64,000 nt of DNA from Oscillospiraceae bacterium. Its GTDB lineage: Bacteria; Bacillota; Clostridia; Oscillospirales; Oscillospiraceae. Below, piece by piece: positions 25,802 to 34,679 of the stretch (position 1 is the first letter of the stretch; the number at the start of each line of letters is the position of its first letter). The stretch covers positions 27,384 through 91,383 of the forward strand of contig JAFSJE010000020.1 in assembly GCA_017439425.1 (NCBI GenBank), written 5' to 3'. The position numbers and the translations under genes were made by a program. The notes under the pieces were generated by a model that worked only from the letters and a program-made list of their open reading frames with translations, was not told the DNA's origin and did no database searches.

Positions 25802-26512
25802 ATGATCAGAGCGGCAATAGTCGAGGACGACGCTTCCTGCGCTGAAAACTTAAAAGCACAAATCTCCCGCTTCTCCGGTGAGCATGGGACTGACATAACC
25901 GCCGAGGTTTTCGGCGGAGGCTTTGACTTTCTCTCAGGGCCTGACAGCTTTGATATAGTATTTCTTGATATCTCGCTTCCGGGCATGAACGGTATGGAAA
26001 TCGCAAGACAGCTTCGGCGCCGTGACCCAGAGGTCATAATAATTTTCGTGACCCAGCTTGCGCAGTTTGCGCGCGACGGCTACGAGGTCGGAGCGCTGGA
26101 TTATCTTATCAAGCCCGTCAGTTATCAGCTTTTTGATATTAAGTTTTCGACTGCAGTGCGGCTTGTTAAAGAGAAGGAAGCCTCGTATATGATTGCCGTA
26201 AAGGACGGGCTTGTGCGCGTTGCGGTCACGGATATCTATTACGTCGAGAGTCAGAAGCACTATATGGTCTTTCACACGGTTAGCGGCGATTACACCACGA
26301 GGGTCACGATGAAAACCGTTGAGGAATACCTCTCTGAGCACCATTTTATCCGCCCGAACAACTCTTTTCTGGTAAATCTGCGCTGGGTCGACGCGGTGAA
26401 CGGCTCCTCCGTCAACGTTCATGGGGTTGATGTCTCGATTTCGCGCTCGTGCAAAACGCCTTTTATGGAGGCGCTCACCCGATATCTCGGAGGGAGGGTC
26501 ATCCGTGATTGA
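25802..26512 (+). CDS. LytTR-family response regulator
   Basis: 236 residues. The receiver domain (1-~120) has the acidic pair in VEDD, phospho-acceptor Asp56 in FLDISLPGMNG and the conserved Lys in LIKPVS. The C-terminal ~100 residues are a LytTR DNA-binding domain (YYVESQKHYMVFHT, then RPNNSFLVNLRWV). AgrA-type regulators bind direct repeats about two helical turns apart. Such a repeat lies before the GH3 gene downstream. The gene overlaps the kinase gene by 8 bp, as expected for a two-component pair. Confidence 0.92.
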   Translation: MIRAAIVEDDASCAENLKAQISRFSGEHGTDITAEVFGGGFDFLSGPDSFDIVFLDISLPGMNGMEIARQLRRRDPEVIIIFVTQLAQFARDGYEVGALDYLIKPVSYQLFDIKFSTAVRLVKEKEASYMIAVKDGLVRVAVTDIYYVESQKHYMVFHTVSGDYTTRVTMKTVEEYLSEHHFIRPNNSFLVNLRWVDAVNGSSVNVHGVDVSISRSCKTPFMEALTRYLGGRVIRD

Positions 26513-27752
26513 ATACTTAGCCGACGCCTTCAGACTTAACTTCACTATTCAGCTTTTAGCTGTCGAGCTTCTGCTTATGTGGACAGCCCCGAAGAGAACG
26601 CGATTTCCGCTCAGGCTTTTGCTTGGCGGAGCGGCGTACATAGCTTTCAGCCTGCTTTTTCCCGATCCGCTCGGCATACCCATCGTAGGCAGCTCGGTAA
26701 TAAGACTCGCTGCGCTCGGACTGATGCTTTTTCTGTTTGACGCGAGCTGGAGGCAGATCCTTTTCGTCTGTGTTTCCGCGGATATTCTTCAGAACATAAG
26801 CCTTAACATAAGTCTTATGCTGCGCTATCAGTTCGATTTCAGTCCGCTTGTGATCGTTCTGACGTATATCGTTTCTATCACGCTCATCTGCCTTGTATGG
26901 ATTATTGTCAGAAAATCACTTGTCAGGAGCTTTGACTGGAACGAACGCGACAACGGCATCACCAAGCTCGCTATCAGCATCGCCTGCGTAATGACGCACT
27001 TTTCCGCGGAGTCCGCGCTCTATGCCATCGGACTTGATAAAAACCCGATATCGAGGTTCAGCCTTGCGCTGACGGGTATCTTCATCATCGCGATTCAATA
27101 TCTGCTCCAGAGTGTGGAGGAAATGAACAGCGAGCGCAAGCTTATGATGGCGATTATAGAAAACGAGCGCGAGAGATACAATATCTCAAGGTCAAATCTT
27201 GAGGTTATCAACATGAAGTATCACGATATGAAGCACCAGCTCTCTGCGCTGAGAAGCGCGGGGGAGCGCGAGCGCGCCGCCGCCGTGGAGGAGCTTGAAA
27301 ACGCCATCGAGAGCTACGATACTGTCGCCCGCACCGGCAACGAGCCGCTCGATACGATTATCACGGAGAAGCTCCCGCACTGCCGCGCGAACGGAATCAC
27401 ATTTAATTATATGGTCGACGCCGAAAGACTCAGGAACATAGCCTCGCTCGATATTTACAGTCTCTTCGGCAACGCAATCGACAACGCGATCGAGGCGGTT
27501 TCCATCCTTCCGGAGGGGGAGAGAAGCATTCTTCTCCGAGTTCTCGGAAGGGGAAACATGACCGTTATCCACATAGAAAACACCTGCGCCGGACAGCCAA
27601 GAATAGTCGGCGGCATTCCCGTCTCAGAAAAGGGCGAGGGACATGGCTACGGCACCGTCAGCATACGCAGCATAGCGAAAAAGTACGGCGGAACGGTGAC
27701 ATTTTCGGCTGAGAACGGAAAATTCTCGCTGGATATGCTCCTTGCGGGCTGA
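26505..27752 (+). CDS. AgrC-like sensor histidine kinase (GHKL)
   Basis: 415 residues from a GTG at 26505, inside the end of the regulator gene and behind GGAGGGAGGG. Six to seven membrane segments occupy about residues 10-205. A coiled-coil linker leads to the phospho-acceptor region MKYHDMKHQL (His240, possibly His244). The ATPase domain has N-box LFGNAIDNAIEAV and G-box GHGYGTVSIRSIAKKYGG. The layout is that of peptide-sensing AgrC kinases, yet no agrB or agrD gene is visible nearby, so the signal is unknown. A terminator follows at 27774. Confidence 0.9.
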   Translation: MIEYLADAFRLNFTIQLLAVELLLMWTAPKRTRFPLRLLLGGAAYIAFSLLFPDPLGIPIVGSSVIRLAALGLMLFLFDASWRQILFVCVSADILQNISLNISLMLRYQFDFSPLVIVLTYIVSITLICLVWIIVRKSLVRSFDWNERDNGITKLAISIACVMTHFSAESALYAIGLDKNPISRFSLALTGIFIIAIQYLLQSVEEMNSERKLMMAIIENERERYNISRSNLEVINMKYHDMKHQLSALRSAGERERAAAVEELENAIESYDTVARTGNEPLDTIITEKLPHCRANGITFNYMVDAERLRNIASLDIYSLFGNAIDNAIEAVSILPEGERSILLRVLGRGNMTVIHIENTCAGQPRIVGGIPVSEKGEGHGYGTVSIRSIAKKYGGTVTFSAENGKFSLDMLLAG

Positions 27753-27773
27753 GAAAATCGTCAATATTTATGA

Positions 27774-27802
27774 CCCGAGAGCTATTCTCGGGCCATTTTT
27801 AT
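27774..27802 (+). terminator. Intrinsic terminator after the two-component genes
   Basis: CCCGAGA pairs with TCTCGGG around a 5-nt loop and is followed by CCATTTTTA. Confidence 0.75.
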
Positions 27803-27824
27803 TTAATCTGCACAAAAGAGAATG

Positions 27825-27890
27825 TCAGTTATGCCAAAATAAGCGCCATCTATGCCAAAATTTTTTATTTGCGCGGTCACAAGCTATAAT
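27825..27890 (+). promoter_or_regulatory. Direct-repeat operator and promoter of the GH3 gene
   Basis: TATGCCAAAAT occurs at 27830-27840 and again at 27851-27861, exactly 21 bp apart. The upstream copy is extended by TCAGT, giving TCAGTTATG, close to the LytTR-type half-site. A perfect TATAAT lies at 27885-27890 with only a weak T-rich -35. A weak -35 with direct repeats just upstream fits an activator-dependent promoter. Confidence 0.5.
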
Positions 27891-27945
27891 TGAGCTAACT
27901 TGGAGAATAGAGGAACTTCAAGCAATATATTTACGGAGGTATGAA

Positions 27946-30900
27946 ATGAAAAGCAGAAAATTAGGCTTAAAGCGCGGCCTTGCGGCTCTTCTTGCTTCTA
28001 TCTTTGTGCTGCTCCTTTTCGGCACTGCGATAGCGGAAGCGAACGCGGGCAAGATCAATTCCTTCCTCGGAACCTCGAGCTATAAGATCGAGAAGACTGG
28101 TGAGTCTGCCGGCGATGGAATTTATTTTGAGTCTGAATTCAAGACTCTGAAAGAGGTCATCGACGCTAAAGAGGCTCTCGCCCGCGAGATCAGCGACGAG
28201 GGTACCGTTCTCTTCAAGAACAACGGCGCTCTTCCTCTTTCAAAGACCGGCGACAAGGTCACCTTCTGGGGCCTTAACGTCATCGCTCCGACCTTCGGCG
28301 GACTTATCGGCTCCACCACTTCCGTCAACTATGAGGCTGGTCAGCAGACCATCACCCTCGTTGACGCTATGAAAGAGCTTGGCTTCTCTGTAAACGAGGA
28401 GATGCTCGCTCTCTACAACTCCGACGCTGCAAAGCCCTTCTACAGAAAGGCTGCTTTCTTCGGTCAGGAGGTTCCCGGCCACAGCCTTATTCCTGTATTC
28501 TGGCCCATGTTTGAAACTGCCGACAGCTACATAATCGGCGAGCTTCCTTCTAATCTCTACACCGACGCGGCACTGAACGCTGCAAAGGACACCACGGCTA
28601 TCGTATTCCTTTCCCGCGACAGCTCTGAGGCTTCCGACTATGCAGTCAGCACAATGAAGGATCCTAACGGAGATAACTTTGAGCGCCCGATGGGCCTTTC
28701 CGATTACGAGAAGGCTATGATCGATCTTGCCAAGGCTAACTCCAACGGCAAGGTCATCGTTGTTATCAATGCTGACGTAACCATGGAGCTTGAGGATCTC
28801 AAGCAGGACGAAGGCATTTCCGCTATCGTATGGGCAGGTCTTCCCGGAGCTTACGGCTTCCGCGGTGTTGCTGATGTTCTTGCCGGCGACGTTAACCCCT
28901 CCGGTCACATCTCCGATACCTACGCTGTTGACTCCACCTCTGCTCCTGCTATGCAGAACTTCGGACTTTTCTTCTACACTAATGAAGATATTGATCCGGG
29001 TAATGACAAGGGCAACTGGTACATAGTAGAGTCCGAGGGCATTTATGTCGGCTATAAGTACTATGAGACCCGCTATGAGGACGCAGTTCTCGGTCAGGGC
29101 AACGCCACTACCGGTGCTGGCGCTACCGGCGGTCGTGCTTATTGGAACTATGCCGAGGAAGTAACCTATCCGTTCGGCTATGGCCTTTCCTACACCACTT
29201 TCGATCAGGAATTCCAGTCTGTTGACTTCAACATCGGCGGCGAGAGCAAGGCTGTTGTTAAGGTCACCAACACCGGTTCTGTTGCCGGTAAGGATGTTGT
29301 TCAGCTCTATGTTCAGTCCCCGTACACCGCAGGCGGACTTGAGAAGAGCGCTATCCAGCTCGTTGGCTTCGCCAAGACCGGCATCCTTCAGCCCGGTGCA
29401 TCTGAGACCGTTACCGTCGAGTTTGACGCTAAGTATGTTGCTTCCTATGATGAGAACGCTGTTAAGGCTGACGGCACTGTCGGCGCATGGGTTCTCGATG
29501 CTGGTGATTACTACTTTGCAATCGGCAACGGCGCTCATGAGGCAATTAACAACGTCATCGCTCTTAAGCAGGGCAACGCTGATTTCCTTGAGAAGACTGC
29601 CGATACTGACGTCATCGATATGAACCGCGCAAAGAAGGTTTCTGTTGCCAATAAGGACATTGAGACCTATTCCGTCGGCGTTCAGAACGAGCTTCAGGAC
29701 GGCGATCTTAATAAGCTTCTTCCCGGCACTGCTGAGTACTTCACCCGTGCTGACTGGTCTAAGGGCTGGCATGGCACTTGGGGCGTGACTGCCAACGACG
29801 CTATGCTCAAGAACCTTCACAATCAGGTTTATGAGCTCACCGAAAATGGTGAAGGCGTCACCTGGGGCGCAAGCAACGGCCTCCGCCTCATCGATCTCGT
29901 TCAGTTTGACGAGAACGGCAACTATCAGGGCGCTGTCGCTCTTGATGATCCTCTCTGGGATATGCTCCTTGAAAACGTAACTCTTGAAGAGGCAGTAAAC
30001 TTCATGGAGAGAGCCGGAGATAACTTCGACCCGATCAACTCCATCGGTCTCCACGCCGTTACCGCATATGACGGTCCTGTCGGCTTCGTATCCGACCAGG
30101 TTCCCGGCTACACTGTAAACTGGTCCGAGAGCGAGAAGAATGAGCCCACTTATGTCGGACCTAATGATGAGTATGCTATGTGGCAGATGCCGACATTCCC
30201 GACTGAGCCTGTTGTTGCTGCAACCTTCAACGTAGAGCTTGTTGAGCGTGAAGGCGAGCTTATGGGCGAGGACAGCCTTTGGTCCAACGCCTGCTCCATC
30301 TTTGGACCGGGCCTTAATAACCACAGAGCAACCTACAACTCCCGTAACCATGAGTATTATTCTGAGGACTCCATGCTCACCAACATCCTCGGCGTTGCAG
30401 TCTGCAAGGGCGGCAAGTCCAAGGGCCTTATGATGGAGCCGAAGCACTTCGCGCTTAACCATCAGGAGGCTAACCGTTCCGGTACCTCTACCTTCATCAC
30501 CGAGCAGGGCGCTCGTGAAAACGAGCTCCGTGGCTTCCAGGGATGCCTTGAGGGCAACTATGCTCAGGGCGTTATGACCGCATTCAACCGCCTCGGCACC
30601 GTTTATGCCGGCGCTCACAGAGGACTTCTCACCGAGATCCTCCGTAACGAGTGGGGATACACCGGTTATGTCATCACCGACATGATCAACGGACCCGAGT
30701 ACATGAACTGGCGCGATGTCACCCTCGCGGGCGGCGGCGGATGCCTCACCTCCACGGCTTATGAGTCCTCCATCATTGGCTCTGCAACGAGCGCTGAGAA
30801 TCTTAAGAAGATCCAGAAGGATACCGCATTCCAGCAGGAGCTAAAGCAGATGCTTAAGTACGACCTCTACACCTTTGCTAATTCCAACACCATGAACGGC

Positions 30901-31044
30901 ATCACGAGCGATACCCGTATCGTCCGCACCTTCCCGTGGTGGGAGATCACTGTTATCGCCGCTGACGTAGTATTCGGCGTCGCAACCGTCGCCCTCTGCG
31001 CACTGTATGTCGTTGACCTCTGCAAAAAGCAGAAGGAAAACTGA
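27946..31044 (+). CDS. Membrane-anchored GH3 β-glycosidase with inverted domain order
   Basis: 1032 residues from the ATG at 27946 behind ACGGAGGTATGAA. An N-terminal hydrophobic segment (residues ~10-30) is a signal or anchor. The GH3 C-terminal α/β-sandwich comes first (~60-400, with ISDEGTVLFKNNGALPL), then a fibronectin-III-like domain (~435-500), and the TIM barrel last (~680-960), with the probable nucleophile Asp912 in GYVITDM and the KHFALNHQEANRSG motif. This inverted order is known in some ruminal GH3 enzymes. A C-terminal membrane helix (~995-1020) and basic tail anchor it. It likely releases sugars from glycans at the cell surface. Codon use is strongly biased, suggesting high expression. 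Confidence 0.9.
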   Translation: MKSRKLGLKRGLAALLASIFVLLLFGTAIAEANAGKINSFLGTSSYKIEKTGESAGDGIYFESEFKTLKEVIDAKEALAREISDEGTVLFKNNGALPLSKTGDKVTFWGLNVIAPTFGGLIGSTTSVNYEAGQQTITLVDAMKELGFSVNEEMLALYNSDAAKPFYRKAAFFGQEVPGHSLIPVFWPMFETADSYIIGELPSNLYTDAALNAAKDTTAIVFLSRDSSEASDYAVSTMKDPNGDNFERPMGLSDYEKAMIDLAKANSNGKVIVVINADVTMELEDLKQDEGISAIVWAGLPGAYGFRGVADVLAGDVNPSGHISDTYAVDSTSAPAMQNFGLFFYTNEDIDPGNDKGNWYIVESEGIYVGYKYYETRYEDAVLGQGNATTGAGATGGRAYWNYAEEVTYPFGYGLSYTTFDQEFQSVDFNIGGESKAVVKVTNTGSVAGKDVVQLYVQSPYTAGGLEKSAIQLVGFAKTGILQPGASETVTVEFDAKYVASYDENAVKADGTVGAWVLDAGDYYFAIGNGAHEAINNVIALKQGNADFLEKTADTDVIDMNRAKKVSVANKDIETYSVGVQNELQDGDLNKLLPGTAEYFTRADWSKGWHGTWGVTANDAMLKNLHNQVYELTENGEGVTWGASNGLRLIDLVQFDENGNYQGAVALDDPLWDMLLENVTLEEAVNFMERAGDNFDPINSIGLHAVTAYDGPVGFVSDQVPGYTVNWSESEKNEPTYVGPNDEYAMWQMPTFPTEPVVAATFNVELVEREGELMGEDSLWSNACSIFGPGLNNHRATYNSRNHEYYSEDSMLTNILGVAVCKGGKSKGLMMEPKHFALNHQEANRSGTSTFITEQGARENELRGFQGCLEGNYAQGVMTAFNRLGTVYAGAHRGLLTEILRNEWGYTGYVITDMINGPEYMNWRDVTLAGGGGCLTSTAYESSIIGSATSAENLKKIQKDTAFQQELKQMLKYDLYTFANSNTMNGITSDTRIVRTFPWWEITVIAADVVFGVATVALCALYVVDLCKKQKEN

Positions 31045-31061
31045 GAAGGAGGGAATGAATA

Positions 31062-31457
31062 ATGAAAGATAAGGTTTCAATCGTCGGCTTCGCGCTTGTC
31101 TGCACTTCCACCGTACTTTCTGTCGTTGCCGCAATTCTTTATAACTTCGCGCTTCTTAAAAATGGAACGACCTATGTTCTTCTCGTTATTGCCGCAGTTC
31201 TCGGTGTTGTTGCTCTTGCTGCAGCTATCAAGCTCGGCAAGGAGATTCCCAACATTGTCGTTGTCGCACACACCCTTGTCGCTATGGCGGCGTTCGGCGT
31301 TTCCATCGCTCCTATGGTAAACGAGATCGCTCTCGTCTATGCCGGACTTAACCCGCAGTCCAACCTGACAGGTTACATTGTTTTCGCAGCTTTTGCTTGC
31401 GTAACTTGGATCCTTGCTCTTATTGCGACCTTTACCGGCGTCACTAAGAAGGACTGA
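31062..31457 (+). CDS. Four-helix membrane protein linked to GH3
   Basis: 131 residues, 17 bp after GH3, start behind AGAAGGAGGGAATGAATA. Four hydrophobic helices fill the protein (about 8-28, 37-57, 66-88, 104-125), with short loops and a basic end VTKKD. No family is recognised. It shares the unusual codon bias of the GH3 gene and is followed by a strong terminator, so the two form a highly expressed pair. It may help anchor or assemble the GH3 protein; this is inference. Confidence 0.75.
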   Translation: MKDKVSIVGFALVCTSTVLSVVAAILYNFALLKNGTTYVLLVIAAVLGVVALAAAIKLGKEIPNIVVVAHTLVAMAAFGVSIAPMVNEIALVYAGLNPQSNLTGYIVFAAFACVTWILALIATFTGVTKKD

Positions 31458-31472
31458 TTAAGCATTATTTAA

Positions 31473-31507
31473 AAACGGCGGCGGCTTATTCCGCCGCCGT
31501 TTTTTCG
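31473..31507 (+). terminator. Intrinsic terminator of the GH3 pair
   Basis: AACGGCGGCGG pairs with CCGCCGCCGTT around a 6-nt loop, followed by TTTTT. Confidence 0.9.
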
Positions 31508-31518
31508 GGGAAGAATTT

Positions 31519-32787
31519 ATGAAGAATATTACAGATAAAATTGACCTTGTCGCCCTTGCAATAATCTCCGTCTGCGCCGTCTGGCTCACTTTAGGCTATC
31601 TCTTGCTCGGATCGCTTGCCGCAGCAGTCACTATGCTTGCGGTGCAGGCGCTCTATGTGCTCGTTGCGCTCGCGGCTTACCGCGGGAGAATGCCATTTCT
31701 GCATGTTCTGACGGCTGCTTTCGGCTTTGTGCTCGGAAATATGATGAACTACAAGGAGACTACGGCTTATAACTTCGCCTTCTGGATCGATGGAGCTGTT
31801 GGAACTATCGCCGCGCTTGCCGGAACGGCCGCGATGGTGTATAATAAGGAAAAGCTTAATAAGCTTCCTGTATTCGAGTCGGCGTCGATTCTTGTTGTGC
31901 TCGCTCTCTGCCTTGGCTCGTGGGGATGCTTTACTGCCGCCGATAAAACCGCCTCTGGCCGCGCTCAGCACACGATGTGGGCTGTTCCTGCACAGTTCGA
32001 TTCATCGGAATGCGACAGACCCGGCACGCTCGAGGTGCTTATCTACGAAACTAAAGCCTATGCGACGGATAACCGTGCGGTCACAAAGCGCGCACTCGTA
32101 TATCTACCCTACGGCTACGACGAGGCGCAAAGGTATAACATTCTCTATCTCATGCACGGCACCGGCGACGATGAAAATTACTGGCTCAGCACCTATTCGT
32201 GGAATAAAACTATGGTCGACAATCTCATTGCGAGAGGGGAGATAGAGCCGCTTATTATCGTTACTCCGACATTTTATGTTGAGGACGATTGCATGGACGG
32301 GCTCGACGCACTGACCTACTCCTTCCGCGAGGAGCTGAGAGGCGACCTTATGCCGGCTGTGGAATCGAAGTATTCGACCTATGCGGAGACCGCTGACGAT
32401 GAGGGCTTCAGGCTTAGCCGTGACCACAGAGCCTTTGCCGGACTCTCGCGCGGTGCTGTCACAACGTATCACTCCGCGTTCTGCGGCTCGCTCGATTACT
32501 TCTCGTGGTATGGTACTTTCTCCGGAAGCAGAACGGACAGAGAGTATTTTGAAAGCACCATCCGCTCCGAGAATCTTCGCGAGTATCCCATAAACTACCT
32601 ATACGTCACAAGCGGTGCCTTCGACTTCGCGCTCCCGAGACAGTGCCAGGATAACGCGGGGCTTTTATCACTTGATAATCGCCTTACGACTGGCGTGAAC
32701 ACGGATTTCGACGTATTCCCGATGCGCTATCATTCGCAGGGAAACTGGCACCTTGCGCTCTACAATCTACTTCAAAGGATATTCTGA
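31519..32787 (+). CDS. Esterase with N-terminal membrane domain
   Basis: 422 residues. About four hydrophobic helices occupy residues 9-145. The rest is an esterase-D/feruloyl-esterase-like α/β-hydrolase: ILYLMHGTGDDENYW, nucleophile elbow GLSRGAV and a C-terminal His in QGNWHLALYNLL. The hydrolase should face outward, where it could remove acyl groups from polysaccharides. It starts 12 bp after the GH3 terminator and is followed with a 1-bp gap by another membrane-tethered hydrolase, so a surface glycan-degradation role next to GH3 is likely but inferred. Confidence 0.8.
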   Translation: MKNITDKIDLVALAIISVCAVWLTLGYLLLGSLAAAVTMLAVQALYVLVALAAYRGRMPFLHVLTAAFGFVLGNMMNYKETTAYNFAFWIDGAVGTIAALAGTAAMVYNKEKLNKLPVFESASILVVLALCLGSWGCFTAADKTASGRAQHTMWAVPAQFDSSECDRPGTLEVLIYETKAYATDNRAVTKRALVYLPYGYDEAQRYNILYLMHGTGDDENYWLSTYSWNKTMVDNLIARGEIEPLIIVTPTFYVEDDCMDGLDALTYSFREELRGDLMPAVESKYSTYAETADDEGFRLSRDHRAFAGLSRGAVTTYHSAFCGSLDYFSWYGTFSGSRTDREYFESTIRSENLREYPINYLYVTSGAFDFALPRQCQDNAGLLSLDNRLTTGVNTDFDVFPMRYHSQGNWHLALYNLLQRIF

Positions 32788-32788
32788 A

Positions 32789-33760
32789 ATGAAAAATCGG
32801 CAAATTATTTTGATTGCTATAATACTTGTGCTTGCCGTAGTCCTGGGACTGAATCACAGACTTGTCTGGACACTGTGGAATAATCTGTTTGCGCCGAAAA
32901 TCGAGCTTGACACCTCTGAAAGCTGGCAGGGCGGAAGCTTTGAGAGGGTCTCCTACGGCGCGAGCGATGCGCAGTATATCGACCTCTATATTCCGGAAGA
33001 TACTGAGAAGCCTCAGCTTTTTGTTATGATACACGGCGGCGGCTTTATTATGAACGACGCGCAGTCAAGGCAGGCGCAGTTCTATTACCGCTATTTCCGT
33101 GATCACGGCTTTGCCTGCGCGAGCGTGAACTATCGTCTTGCCGATGAGTCGCCGTTTCCGGCGGCGTGCGAGGACGTCAGTGCGGCGGTGAATTATCTCG
33201 CTGACAATGCGGAAAAATACGGCTACAACGCCGATAAAATTGCTGTTTGGGGCGAGAGCGCGGGCGGACACCTCGCAGCGCGAGAGGCTCTTACCGAGAC
33301 TGGCGCGAATATCGCGGTTCTCGTCAGCTACTACGGCGCATATGACCTCAGAGCCGCCGAGGAGCAGTTTATCGCGCAGGGCGTTCCGAAATGGGTACGC
33401 GATATAGCTAACAGCTGGACAAACGGTCATCTCGTGGGCTACGATTCCTGCGAGGAGTACTGGCTCAGAAAGAATTACGCCGACTGGACTCAGGACGACG
33501 TGCTCGCCGCCTCTGTGCAGAATATTGCCGAGAATACTGCGGCAAATCCCTCGCTCAAAACCCTTCTGGTCGTCGGAAATGCAGATATAACCGTTCCGAC
33601 TCAGCAGACTTTGAATATGGAAAAGGCGCTGACTGCGCGTTACGGTGCGGAGAACGTGCGCCTCGACGTATTTGACGGCGCTATCCACGCAGATGACAGA
33701 ATGTACACGGACGAATACCTGGCGAAGGTTGAGAGCTTCATAAGAGAGGCGCTCAGATAA
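32789..33760 (+). CDS. Membrane-tethered α/β-hydrolase (HGGG type)
   Basis: 323 residues from the ATG at 32789, 1 bp after the preceding stop and with AAAGGA in range. A single N-terminal helix (about residues 4-22) tethers it. It has the oxyanion motif IHGGGF, nucleophile elbow GESAGGH, acid in GNADITVP and a His in DGAIHADD: a complete triad of the carbohydrate-esterase/lipase class. A deacylase of plant or microbial polysaccharides is a reasonable guess given GH3 nearby. The methyltransferase gene follows after 18 bp. Confidence 0.82.
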   Translation: MKNRQIILIAIILVLAVVLGLNHRLVWTLWNNLFAPKIELDTSESWQGGSFERVSYGASDAQYIDLYIPEDTEKPQLFVMIHGGGFIMNDAQSRQAQFYYRYFRDHGFACASVNYRLADESPFPAACEDVSAAVNYLADNAEKYGYNADKIAVWGESAGGHLAAREALTETGANIAVLVSYYGAYDLRAAEEQFIAQGVPKWVRDIANSWTNGHLVGYDSCEEYWLRKNYADWTQDDVLAASVQNIAENTAANPSLKTLLVVGNADITVPTQQTLNMEKALTARYGAENVRLDVFDGAIHADDRMYTDEYLAKVESFIREALR

Positions 33761-33778
33761 CAATAAGGAGCTGATTTT

Positions 33779-34588
33779 ATGCCGAAGCTTTGCTGTCCGA
33801 AGTGCGGCGAAGCGCTGTGGGATGTGGGAAAGACCCTCAGATGTGCCTGCGGTCACTGCTACGACAGGGCAAAGCAGGGGTATGTCAACCTGCTGATGTC
33901 GAATGCCGTATCTTCGAAGCGCCACGGCGACGATAAAGAGATGGTTCTTTCCCGCAAAAGCTTTCTTGAAAAGGGGTATTATGAGCCGCTCTTGCAGCTT
34001 ATCTGCGAAAAATGCGCGAAGTACGGCGCTCCCGAAGCGGATATTATTGACGCCGGATGCGGCGAGGGCTGGTACACCTCCTCCGTCAAAATGTCGCTGC
34101 CGCGCAGCAGCATTGTCGGCGTTGATATTTCAAAGGAGGCAATCATCGAGGCCGCAAAGCGCAGGGCCGGGCTTGAACTGGCGGTAGCGTCAGTCAGTTC
34201 GCTTCCGGTTATGGATGAGAGCTGCGATATAGTTCTCAGCATCTTTGCGCCGGACGCGGAGAGCGAATTTCGCCGAGTGCTGAGAAAAGGCGGATATCTT
34301 ATCCGAGCTGTTCCGCTTGAGGAGCATCTTTTCGGACCGAAACGCGCTGTTTACGATGAGCCGTATTTAAATCCGCCGGCGAATTACGCACCCGAGGGTT
34401 TCGAGCTTGTTGAGCGCGCCGAGCTCAGATATACGCTCTCACTTCAATCGAACGAGGACATCCTTGAGCTATTCAAGATGACTCCGTACTACTATAAAAC
34501 GGGCAGGGAGGATCAGGCGAAGCTGTTGAGCCTAGAAAAGCTGCAAACCGAAGCTGCCTTCTGCGTATTTATCCACAAAAAACTGTAA
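33779..34588 (+). CDS. rlmA: RlmA-type 23S rRNA (guanine-N1)-methyltransferase
   Basis: 269 residues. The N-terminal zinc finger has CCPKCG and CACGHCYDRAKQGYVNLL, the RlmA/TlrB hallmark. The methyltransferase domain carries the SAM-binding motif DAGCGEGWYTSSV and a second acidic strand VGVDIS. It modifies a guanine in helix 35 of 23S rRNA (G745 or G748 according to group; here undetermined). It starts behind AAGGAGCTGATTTT and is the last gene of the operon, with a terminator after it. Confidence 0.88.
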   Translation: MPKLCCPKCGEALWDVGKTLRCACGHCYDRAKQGYVNLLMSNAVSSKRHGDDKEMVLSRKSFLEKGYYEPLLQLICEKCAKYGAPEADIIDAGCGEGWYTSSVKMSLPRSSIVGVDISKEAIIEAAKRRAGLELAVASVSSLPVMDESCDIVLSIFAPDAESEFRRVLRKGGYLIRAVPLEEHLFGPKRAVYDEPYLNPPANYAPEGFELVERAELRYTLSLQSNEDILELFKMTPYYYKTGREDQAKLLSLEKLQTEAAFCVFIHKKL

Positions 34589-34598
34589 AAACCTGCTT

Positions 34599-34629
34599 GT
34601 CACTGGCACTTGTGCCAGTGACTTTTTTT
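34599..34629 (+). terminator. Intrinsic terminator
   Basis: GTCACTGGCA pairs perfectly with TGCCAGTGAC around a 4-nt loop, followed by TTTTTTT. Confidence 0.9.
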
Positions 34630-34679
34630 GCAGTTTTGGTAGAATATAATTGTATCAATATATACAGGAGGTCGTTTTT

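Noticed and set aside
28240..30618. Long minus-strand open frame (792 codons) opposite GH3
   Set aside because: It lies wholly antisense to the GH3 gene, has no ribosome binding site or recognisable domain, and results from the strong codon bias of the sense strand.
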